Below, one piece after another: positions 34,701-46,700 of a DNA stretch of 64,000 nt. Below the pieces are notes generated by a model. The model saw only the letters and a list, made by a program, of their open reading frames with translations. It was not told the origin of the DNA and ran no database searches. Position 1 is the stretch's first letter, and every line of letters starts with the position of its first letter. The position numbers and the translations under genes are program-made. The stretch comes from Actinernus sp. WN-2022 (taxonomy: Eukaryota; Cnidaria; Anthozoa; Actiniaria; Actinernidae): assembly GCA_030867875.1 (NCBI GenBank), contig JAOWCC010001589.1, forward strand, positions 138,667,745-138,731,744, given 5' to 3'.

Positions 34701-37700
34701 CAAATCCTGAACATCGGTCTAAAAACGTATCCAGAATGCCCTCCTTTCTGCTAAAGGGACGGGTGATGTTTGTTTTTTGTCTGTGACTTGTTACACTTGT
34801 TTGGCTGTTGTTTTGCTAAACCGAGGCAAGATATAAACGATTTTGCTAAAAGTCACGTGACTGATGACGTCACACTATCCAAAGGGTCGGGTGATGTTTG
34901 TTTTGTGTCTGTGGTTATGTCACAGTAGTTTGGTTGTTGTTTTGCTGAACCTAGGCAAGATATAAAGCGATTTGCTAAAAGTCACGTGACTGATGACGTC
35001 ACGCCACTCAAAGGGTCGGGTGATGTTTGTTTTGTGTCTGAGACTATGTGACAGCAGTTTGGTTGTTGTTTTGCTAAATCGAGGCAAGATATAAAGCGAT
35101 TTGCTAAAAGTCACGTGACTGATGACGTCACACCACTCAAAGGGACGGGTGATGTTTGTTTTGTGTCTGTGACTATGTGACAGCAGTTTGGTTGTTGTTT
35201 TGCTAAACCTAGGCAAGATATAAAGCGATTTGCTAAAAGTCACGTGACTGATGACGTCACGCCACTCAAAGGGTCGGGTGATGTTTGTTTTGTGTCTGAG
35301 ACTATGTGACAGCAGTTTGGTTGTTGTTTTGCTAAATCGAGGCAAGATATAAAGCGATTTGCTAAAAGTCACGTGACTGATGACGTCACACCACTCAAAG
35401 GGACGGGTGATGTTTGTTTTGTGTCTGTGACTATGTGACAGCAGTTTGGTTGTTGTTTTGCTAAATCGAGGCAAGATATAAAGCGATTTGCTAAAAGTCA
35501 CGTGACTGATGACGTCACACCACCCAATGGGTCGGGTGATGTTTGCTTTGCGATTGTGTCTGTGACTATGTGACAGTAGTTTGGTTGTTGTTTTGCTGAA
35601 CCTAGGCAAGATATAAAGCGATTTGCTAAAAGTCACGTGACTGATGACGTCACACCACTCAAAGGGTCGGGTGATGTTTGTTTTGTGTCTGAGACTATGT
35701 GACAGCAGTTTGGTTGTTGTTTTGCTAAATCGAGGCAAGATATAAAGCGATTTGCTAAAAGTCACGTGACTGATGACGTCACACCACTCAAAGGGACGGG
35801 TGATGTTTGTTTTGTGTCTGTGACTATGTGACAGCAGTTTGGTTGTTGTTTTGCTAAATCGAGGCAAGATATAAAGCGATTTGCTAAAAGTCACGTGACT
35901 GATGACGTCACACCACTCAAAGGGACGGGTGATGTTTGTTTTGTGTCTGTGACTATGTGACAGCAGTTTGGTTGTTGTTTTGCTAAATCGAGGCAAGATA
36001 TAAAGCGATTTGCTAAAAGTCACGTGACTGATGACGTCACACCACCCAATGGGTCGGGTGATGTTTGCTTTGCGATTGTGTCTGTGACTATGTGACAGTA
36101 GTTTGGTTGTTGTTTTGCTGAACCTAGGCAAGATATAAAGCGATTTGCTAAAAGTCACGTGACTGATGACGTCACACCACTCAAAGGGTCGGGTGATGTT
36201 TGTTTTGTGTCTGAGACTATGTGACAGCAGTTTGGTTGTTGTTTTGCTAAATCGAGGCAAGATATAAAGCGATTTGCTAAAAGTCACGTGACTGATGACG
36301 TCACACCACTCAAAGGGACGGGTGATGTTTGTTTTGTGTCTGTGACTATGTGACAGCAGTTTGGTTGTTGTTTTGCTAAATCGAGGCAAGATATAAAGCG
36401 ATTTGCTAAAAGTCACGTGACTGATGACGTCACACCACCCAATGGGTCGGGTGATGTTTGCTTTGCGATTGTGTCTGTGACTATGTGACAGTAGTTTGGT
36501 TGTTGTTTTGCTGAACCTAGGCAAGATATAAAGCGATTTGCTAAAAGTCACGTGACTGATGACGTCACACCACTCAAAGGGTCGGGTGATGTTTGTTTTG
36601 TGTCTGAGACTATGTGACAGCAGTTTGGTTGTTGTTTTGCTAAATCGAGGCAAGATATAAAGCGATTTGCTAAAAGTCACGTGACTGATGACGTCACACC
36701 ACTCAAAGGGACGGGTGATGTTTGTTTTGTGTCTGTGACTATGTGACAGCAGTTTGGTTGTTGTTTTGCTAAATCGAGGCAAGATATAAAGCGATTTGCT
36801 AAAAGTCACGTGACTGATGACGTCACACCACTCAAAGGGACGGGTGATGTTTGTTTTGTGTCTGTGACTATGTGACAGCAGTTTGGTTGTTGTTTTGCTA
36901 AATCGAGGCAAGATATAAAGCGATTTGCTAAAAGTCACGTGACTGATGACGTCACACCACCCAATGGGTCGGGTGATGTTTGCTTTGCGATTGTGTCTGT
37001 GACTATGTGACAGTAGTTTGGTTGTTGTTTTGCTGAACCTAGGCAAGATATAAAGCGATTTGCTAAAAGTCACGTGACTGATGACGTCACACCACTCAAA
37101 GGGTCGGGTGATGTTTGTTTTGTGTCTGAGACTATGTGACAGCAGTTTGGTTGTTGTTTTGCTAAATCGAGGCAAGATATAAAGCGATTTGCTAAAAGTC
37201 ACGTGACTGATGACGTCACACCACTCAAAGGGACGGGTGATGTTTGTTTTGTGTCTGTGACTATGTGACAGCAGTTTGGTTGTTGTTTTGCTAAATCGAG
37301 GCAAGATATAAAGCGATTTGCTAAAAGTCACGTGACTGATGACGTCACACCACCCAATGGGTCGGGTGATGTTTGCTTTGCGATTGTGTCTGTGACAGTA
37401 GTTTGGTTGTTGTTTTGCTAAACCTAGGCAAGATATAAAGCGATTTGCTAAAAGTCACGTGACTGATGACGTCACACCACTCAAAGGGGCGGGTGATGTT
37501 TGTTTTGTGTCTGTGACTATGTGACAGCAGTTTGGTTGTTGTTTTGCTAAATCGAGGCAAGATATAAAGCGATTTGCTAAAAGTCACGTGACTGATGACG
37601 TCACACTATCCAAAGGGTCGGGTGATGTTTGTTTTGTGTCTGTGACTAAGTGACAGCAGTTTGGTTGTTGTTTTGCTAATCCTAGGCAAGATATAAAGCG

Positions 37701-40700
37701 ATTTCCTAAAAGTCACGTGACTGATGACGTCACACCACTCAAAGGGTCGGGTGATGTTTGCTTTGTGTCTGTGACTATGTGACAGCAGTTTGGTTGTTGT
37801 TTTGCTAAACCGAGGCAAGATATAAAGCGATTTGCTAAAAGTCACGTGACTGATGACGTGACACCACTCAAAGGGACGGGTGATGTTTGTTTTGTGTCTG
37901 TGACTATGTGACAGCAGTTTGGTTGTTGTTTTGCTAAACCTAGGCAAGATATAAAGCGATTTGCTAAAAGTCACGTGACTGATGACGTAACACCACTCAA
38001 AGGGACGGGTGATGTTTGTTTTGTGTCGGTGACTATGACACCTGTTTGGTTGTTGTTTTGCTTAAAAGAAAAGGTAGGAACCAAAACCCCAGAGAGGAAC
38101 CACATCCCTAGCTGAAATAGGCCTCATTAATGCAAAATCCTAGGAATACGGTTCCGCCCGGAACGAAAACCCTAGGGATTTGGTTCCACCAGGAACCAAA
38201 TCAGGTAGGAACCAAAACCCTGTTACACCGCCATTACTGGGGGCCGTTCTCATTATTCAGCGAAAGTAATGTCATTCGCGCAACACGACATCACGTCACA
38301 ACTTTCTTTTTGTTTACGTGAAGAATTGTTTTAGTAAAAATATGACATCACTTCGCTGAATAACCCTTTGTATAAAGATGAACAAAGGGAACGGCCTCCA
38401 GTAATGGCGGATGTTTAGATTCAATATTCGGAGTCACTAAAAAAAAGACTACCTGTCGTCGTATCGAAAAACGGTTTGAACTGGTAATAATATCGACACG
38501 TACTCTACTTTATGAATATGCAAAAACATTTATATGTCAAAATTTGATCAAAGTGACACCTGTCAGTTGTAAATGTTATTTCCCACCTCCAATCGATTGT
38601 TGATCTTTCCAAAACAGCGTTTTTAAAGATAGCTTGCTCTCCAGCATCCATGGCAACGCCTTTCCCATGGGGATTACGAACTCAATTCATTCGTTAACTA
38701 AGTATTATATCAGCACGTGACTGTATTATATCAGCACGTGACCGTTTCCTGCAAAAGGCCTGTTAGTGGCGAAAAGGGGAGGGACGAAGCCTTTTATATC
38801 GGAACTTCGCGTTTAAAGAGAAGTTAGATGTTGATCATCCGGTTGGGGCTAAAAGAGTTAAATAATTAACTGATTAATTAATTGATTACATAAAGTGCAG
38901 GTCATCTGACGTCGTCACCACAGGACCTAACTGTCCAGTTTATACGAATAACAACTTACAGAGGTTCAGTCATTCGTTTCAGACATAATAAAATCACGAT
39001 CAGAAAGGTATGGCCGGTGCGGAGACTTACTAAAACCAGGAGCCATTACCCAGAGCGTCCGCTAACCCCTAGGATGCAGCGTTTTTACAGACAAGGCTAA
39101 GTATTTTTAGAATGCGTTTCCCGCTAGTTCGGTTTCCGATAACCAATCACAAGCGTTTGCGTAATTTTAATTCAAATGAGTTTAAAATGCCAGTTGTCAG
39201 TTAAAATGTTGCCCATTTGTCAGTTGTCATTTAGCCCTAGTTAATCATTACTAGAGAAAATGTACAATGTTTGACCCATCAAAACCAAATTTGTCAGTTG
39301 TCAGTAAAAAAAATTCGTAATTTGCCATTTGTCAGTTATTTTTAAGGCCGTTTGTCAGAAGTCAGTTAACTCCATTCAGACCCTCTAATAGCTATGTTGG
39401 TTGACCAAACAAGAGAAGCTAACGAGGCATCTTTTGTTAACAACAAATGACCGATGGACGCTCCGGGTAAAGGACTTCTGATAAAATTGCTTACATTGCA
39501 AGAGAACTTATTCAAAACTTTTCTTTCCTCTTTTTTTACCAACAGCATGCCCGGCTGGAAATGACTGCGTTAGAATGGCGGCTGCTGGGGATTGCAAAAA
39601 TCAAAAATTTAAAACGTTTATGAAAGAAAATTGTGCCTATGAATGCGCAAACTGCCAAGGTGATTAGAGTAAATGCTTTACCGAGGACTGTAGTCAGCTT
39701 AATATGTCCTGAAACAAAACAATCAAGCAACATTTTAAACGACTTTTATTCATTTCCTTATCAGTTTCCGCGGCCAAGGCAGCTTCCTTATGTAAGTATA
39801 TCTCACTATTCTATACTACAGCTAGTTTTTAAAAGGAGGTTATTTGAAGTAAGAGAACGTCTTTTCCCCCAATTTCTACTGACTGACGGCGTACAACATT
39901 GCAAGCATTTAATTGAACGGTCTCACGCAAATGCCCGCCCGCGCTGCCATTATTAGTCAGGGCTCCACCCATTGTGTGGAGTGGGATCAGGGGGAGCCTC
40001 CTCCACAAACACTCCAGCTTCATCCCCCCTCCGCCACCAAACCGTTTTGCTAATTGCAGTGTGGTGAATACAGTGTAAAAGAAATACGCGCTGACTGCAT
40101 GGCATATAAAATATTACTGTGTTTATACCTTTCTAATGTTGCGTCCCTCCCCCAACCCTCCCCTCCCCTCTATATAACTCTGTTAGTAGACTTTTTATCA
40201 TGTTTACATGCATACTCCTTTCTCTTAAGATCATTTCCACTCCCAATTTGCAATGATACAGCTTTTGATGGTAATATTTAACACTTATTACTGGACCCAA
40301 GGTAAACAGAGTTTTGTTTCCCCGTGATCCTCGATGTTCCCCGAGACGGAGTCGGAGCCGAGACGGAGCCGAAACGGAGTCGAGGGGAACATCGAGGATC
40401 GAGGGGAAACAAAACTCACTGATTCCCGAGGGGACAGTCATTAAGTGATTTGTTATACAGACATAAGTTTTACTAGCTAGAGGCAAAGTTGTGCATAAAT
40501 ACAGGTCCTACCTGAGGTTTGTCGTCTTCTCTTCGGGAACTTGCTTTTCAACTCAAAACGCTACCAGCGTCGCTACGGCATTTTTAGCATCGTTTTGTCT
40601 TTCTTGCATCCTTTTTTAGCAACTAATTTCTCTCTCTTGCGCTTGATAAAGATGTAAATTGTTTCTTTGGAGCTGGTCCCATTTTGAACGCTTTCTTTCG

Positions 40701-43700
40701 ACGAAAAATGGTCACTCAGGTTTTGAAGATCTAGACGTTTTGGTAAATAAATATTTCCCGCCTTTAACTAGCCAGGTGCGGTGTACCCCAGAACAATCCT
40801 CGGGCCTTTATTATTTCTCACCTATATAAACGATCTGCCAAATCGCCTCGATACCTCAACAACATGCTTGTTTGCAGACGACACAAATGTGACAATTTGT
40901 GGCTCAGATGTAGCCGATGTTGAATTAAGAGCAAATCGTGAATTAATTAATATTAATAACTGGCTACGAGCAAACAAATTGCATCTTAATGTTGCCAAAA
41001 CAGAATTTACGATGATTGGTTAGAGACAACGCCTATCGGCTCTGACTGACGAATAAATGCTTTATTTAAAAATCGGAGACAAACTAATAAAATAGGTATC
41101 ACAAAGCAAAACAGTTGGTGTCGTGGTAGACGAGCACTTAAGATGGGAGGATCACATAAATCATATATCAAAAAAGATCGTCTCAGGTCTAGGAGCTCTA
41201 AAGAGAATCAGACCATTCGTTTCATAAGATACACTAATCAAGGTATACGACTCTTTAATTCAAACGCACAGGGATTATTGTTGCGAAGTATGGGATACCT
41301 GCGGCAAATACACATTTCCCGCCTTTACCTAGCCAGTGGCGCGCACGACGCATCACACAATCTTCTGTGACGATGTGATCACGTGGCGGACAACAATTGA
41401 TGAATTGTTGCCCGCGCGGGGAACATTGGATTTTGATGACTGCCACGTGACCCTGAATCAGCCAATGAGAGCGTGCGTTGTGTCTGGAAAACCTATGGCT
41501 ATGTAACAATAAACACTTAATGACTGGCTGCGAGGGAAACAAAACTCACTGATTCCCGAGGACACAGTCATTAAGTGATTTGTTATATAGACATAAGTTT
41601 TACTAGAGGCAAAGTTGTGCATAAATACAGGACCTACTTGATACGAGCGAGGTTTGTCGTCTTCTCTTTGGGAAGCTGCTTCTCAACACGCTGCCAGCAT
41701 CGCAACGAAACTTTCAGTATCGTTTTGTCTTTCGTGTATCCTTTTTTAGCTACCAATTTCTCACTCTCGCGCTTGATAAAGATGTAAATTGTTTCTTTGG
41801 AGCTGGTTCCATTTTGAACGCTTTCTTTCGACGAAAAATGGTCAGCTTTTGATGAAGATCTAGACATTTTGGTAAACAAATACTTCCTGCCTTTAGCTAG
41901 CCAGTGGCGCGCGCGACACATCACACCATCTTCTGTCACGATGTGATCACGTGGCGGGCAACAATTGATGAATTGTTGCCCGCGCGAGGAACATTGGATG
42001 TTGATGACTGCCACGTGACTCTGAATCAGCCAATTAACGAGAGCGTGTGTTGTATCTTGAAACTTATGGCTATGTAACAATATCATAAACTTTGTTCGTG
42101 ATTAAAACTCTTATTCAGGATATTTACATAACGTAAACAAGAAGTTTAGAGTAGATTAGGTATTTTTTATTCGGTAAAGCATAAAGATGTGTTTACGTTT
42201 TGGACTCGAAGGCAGTTTGTACACACTCGTTTGAAGCTAAAAGTGTTTTGTTGTTGTAAAAACAAATGCAAACATTTTATGGCGTAATTTCTATGATCAG
42301 TAAGAGTAAGGACAATGGAAAATGTATGCGATTGGTTAAATGAGACCGTACTTCGAGTAGTTACGTTAAAATGGCTTCCCGTCACCATATATGGTAAATC
42401 ATCACCATATATGGTAAATCCTATTTCTCGAGCATGCGCACGCAAATTACCCACAGCCAACCAATCATAGGAGCGAGTAATCACAAGTAACTCATAAATG
42501 GCTTCCCTGTGAGCCAATGACCAACCAAAGCAAAACCAAAACCAATTTGCGTTTGGTTTTACTTTGGATTCTGATTGGTTGGTTTACTTTCTCAGCCAAT
42601 AGGAGAGCTCAGTAAACGCAAAACCAAAACATTTCCGACACTCAATTGAAATCCGCTCTATGGAAAGCAACTTTCGTTTCATTGCAGAATTTATATAATA
42701 AATAACTTATTAGCATCCAATACGGCTGTATTTTTACCCGTCATCCGTATTTTGGCGAGCCTTTAACGCATGACTCGTAAAAATACACAGCCGTATTCTA
42801 AAGATGTTTAGCCGACTAATAACCTCTATTTACAACATCAATCGACACACCAGTTAAACACGAGTGTCTCGATGCTCATAACCTGAACCGAACTCTCCAT
42901 GGCGTGCCCTCTTTGAAATGGGACGACAGCCTTGCAGCGGCGGCGAAGTTCTGGGCCGACTATCTGGTCAGAATAAACCCAATTATCATAGAATACACTA
43001 CTGGAAGATGGGGTGAAAACATTTACATGAAGGCCGACCCTAACGGGCCAATCACGTGCACTTCGGCGGTCAAGCATTGGTAAGTATACTTCTCAACTCA
43101 TAAACTAGCCTTCTCCGCAGGCAACTCTTAATATGTTTTAGATCCGGCAACCTCAGACCCATGCTCGGCCCTCTCTTACCACAGGAAGCCGCCCGGTTTC
43201 ACATCTTCTTTCTCGATTTTTTCAATAATAATTAGGAGTTGCCTGCAGAGGAGGGTACTCGTGAACAAATGATTTTGTTCAATCATCCAACTGAGAGAGG
43301 AGGTAAGAGAACGAATCTCCAAGCCCCATGATAATTATTTGAAATATAATTAAGTAAGTAATTAGTAAGTTATTTTTATCTCGTTCTGATACTAGGCAGA
43401 CCCTCGTTATATAGCTACCCATTTTTCCACTCTGGGTCCTCATAGCATCGTTATGAACTATGCTTTAGCACAAGAGCGTGCAAATTAGGATCGAGGCGGC
43501 ATTATGAAAGTGGTCGATTTTGTCACACGTATGGGCTTCAAATGATCTTATATATCAAAAACGAGTTCAAGTGTTTGACCGTAGTATCAAACACCGAGAA
43601 AGCAAATTAATCTCGAGGGGCGCATCCTCGAGAGATTTATTGCTTTCGAAGTGTTTTGATGCTACGGCCAAACACGCAGAGCAAGTTTTTGATATGACTT

Positions 43701-46700
43701 TTCAAGCAATACCTGTATTCATGAATCACTAGGAAGTATTGCTTGTGTCTGGCATACAATTATATATTGATCACAAGGCTTGTCATTGTTATTTTCCTGA
43801 TGGATATTTACACAAACGTGCCCATAGCGTAGTGGACAAGCTAAGACTGAGGACTAGAAGTCGGAAGTATTCATGAAGTGGAAGGTTTGAGAAACGGTTC
43901 CTTCATGCACTTCTCTTCATGTGAATCCATACCTATGACGTAATCCTTGTTATTAAGTTAAAATTCAAGTGTTTTGATCAGTGTTTGAACTATAGCCGGA
44001 GCAATCTTGATCTGATGTTTCATTGGGTATCAAGATTCATCCACGTGACCAAAATGGGATGACCCGATTGGCTGTTGATCTAATTAATTATTCATGAGTT
44101 TGAGAACTGCCGGCAAAACTCTGGTTCAAACTCACTAGTATTTCGTAATCTAAATATTCAGGACACTAAGTAACAGGGATTACATCATGCATGGGGAATG
44201 GCTTTACACAAGGAGAAGTTAACCGAAAGATGGAATTAAAGAACCGGCGTACGCAGAATTAAGGAGGCTGATAGTTCGAGTAGTCTCTTGTCCTGTCCAC
44301 TATACTATCAGACACTTTTGTTGAAATGATGAAGAGAAAATAACCATAACTATAGCAGTTATTGTATGCAACAAAATACCCGGCAAAAATATACAGACAA
44401 TTGCTATTTCCAGCACTCATTTGCGTGTTTGATCATGGGTTCCAAACACCGAGAAAACAATAAACCCTCAGGCCGTTTTCTTGGTGTTTGGAACCCTCGA
44501 GTGTTTGAAATAGTACACCATGGGCCTATCACAGATTGTATAGGGCGTTTTACGAACCGATCTCGGATCGTCACTATGCCGGGGTACCACAATGACGGGG
44601 GTGCTCGGCGGTCATTTTGAAAATGATCCCTAAAAGGTTACATTAAAGTGATAAAGTTATACCTTAAAATAAATAATTCTAAACCCCTAAAAGGTTCGAC
44701 TCGGGTTGCGTAACTAACTCGTGCGAACAGGACGGCCTTGCACGACGTACTTCGTAATTTTATGCCCTAACCATACAACAATCCTAGGAAAGAAAGTCAG
44801 GTTTGGTAGATAAAGAAAATGACGCCCAATAGTCAGAAGGATTGATATGAATTTTGACCCACTTGAGGCCACAACCAACAAAACTGTTAGATTTTATTCG
44901 ATTTGCGATCATCTGATTACAAATATTGCGGGTTCCTACTTTTCGTGTACATATTTTACTCCTCCTTGTCCATGTTCGGCACGACGTGCATATTGGACAA
45001 GGCACTCCTAGCATGCTGGCCGAGACTACCTTTTCACAGGGTCTCAGAACATTTCCATTTACACGACAAAAATAAGAGTGGTGCCGAAACAAATGTGGTA
45101 CCATGCCAAAATTTAGGAGTGCCGTGCCCAAACTGCTTGTTCGGTAAGTCTTTCAAATTGTCTTTCTTTCTCTTTGTTCTACTATTCTTTTTCTTTATAG
45201 AGAGTGTGCTAAAACGTCAGTCGGTTGGACTAAGGACTTTTAAAAAGTTTTAAAAGTGGTTATAAGCCCTACGATATTATTATTGATTTGAAATCTCTGT
45301 ATTGAGTACGTATGGATGGCCAAAAAAGTTTTTGCTTTACTTCGGATCTTCCATTTTTTAGCAAACTCCCAAGATTTCCCATTCGATTCCGGTTTTACGC
45401 CACAAAGTACCACTCTTCCAGTGCTCGGCCAACTGCGAACTTTAAGGCGTGATTAAGGGGTAAATATGAGACCGAATAAAAAAACATGTTCGGTGATCCA
45501 TGCGTACTCAATTAAGAGATTCCAAATCAATGATAACCTCGTAGGGCTTATATACACATTAGGGACCTTAAGCAACCAGGACGGCGACGGCAGTGACGAC
45601 GGGACGTAGAAAATATTTTCTCCCAAAATTTGGTGTTTACTATTTCCCTTGTTCGCCTTGAATTGTTTTTCACAACCAGATTTTCGAAAAATATAATGAC
45701 TATATAGTTCCGTTCACGCCGAACGAAAAAATATTTGATTTGCTTTCTTACGTTCGCGTTGTCTTTAAAACGTACAATTTGGGGTTTTCACGTTGTGTTT
45801 TTGCAGAGAACGGTGAAAATGTAGGCGACTGCGTACATTTTCACGTGTAGTTATTGTATTTTGTAATTAAGGCTATTGTTTTTCGCCGTCGTCCTAGACG
45901 TTGCCGTCGTGGTTGCTTAAGGTCCCTATTAACCCTACCAGACGGTTGACCACCTGAACTCTCGTATAATTATAGAATAATACAGGAAATTCCAACTTTG
46001 ATTTGTAAAAAAAGACAGCGTTCTTTACCTTCCAAGGCCAAAATATTCATATATGTTCTCTGGAGCTGGAGTTCGACAATAGGAATGAGGTGATTTTCAT
46101 AATATTGACCAATGAATAATCACTTTGCAGGTATAATCAGATTCTCGATTATGACTTCAAGAACCCGTGTTACTCCTGGGACACGGCTCGTTTTACGCAG
46201 GTATAGTGTAATAACCAACCGCGTGTATTGTTTAAACACATACTGATTTATTTTCAGATGCTAAAAGCTATTACACACGTGATCAATCGAGCGTTACAAA
46301 CATATTTCGCAATGTAAGAACATACGTGACTGTCACGGCGCGCGTAGCACTTTGTTGGGTTTCAGTCACTCCCTTTCGTTAAGATTTTTTTTTTAAACTA
46401 TGCTAAAAATAACTCTACCGTGTACAGTGTTGTGTGACAATATAATGTGGGAAGAGGAACACTCCTCTGTAATGTACGCTTGATCGCTTCCAGTCGTATA
46501 ACGGAGGGGCTATAGCGATACTTCTTGTTGATAGACATTACAATTGTTATGCTAATGTACAACCATGATTACAAAAGGCCTCTCTATGTCAGGAACCAAT
46601 AGAGGTAATCGGCTACTAACTCTGTTGCCACCGAATTCAGATAATGTGATGTAAACACATTACTCTTAAAGAAAGACTCTTCGATGTTTTGGAGTTTTAT

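Larger units (their letters stand above)
31118..38227. mobile_element. Ginger-like DNA transposon with repeat-expanded arms, TSD CCGC
   Basis: The termini TGTAACAG and CTGTTACA are inverted and flanked by the 4-bp duplication CCGC (31114-31117 and 38228-38231). The related uninterrupted locus at 58231-58250 reads TGTCCGCCATTACTGG, confirming the borders. Subterminal regions are rich in GGTTCC and CCCTAGGG words on both sides. Inside lie inverted arrays of about 129-bp units (7 left, about 25 right) around a 2.5-kb core with an integrase N-terminal remnant. Integrase relatedness, TGT ends and CCG-type 4-bp duplications fit the Ginger1 superfamily as I recall it. The element is non-autonomous now. 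Confidence 0.7.

Noticed and set aside
34920..37331. 803-codon open frame on the minus strand as a repeat protein
   Set aside because: The unit is 129 or 135 bp, both multiples of three. One of six frames of a 43-codon unit is open by chance about half the time, and then stays open for the whole array. No start context, promoter or conserved domain was seen.
34855..37990. CTGATGA words in the 129-bp units as hammerhead ribozymes
   Set aside because: CTGATGA is followed by CGTCAC with no helix II and no GAAA; it is just the overlap of the E-box and CRE words.
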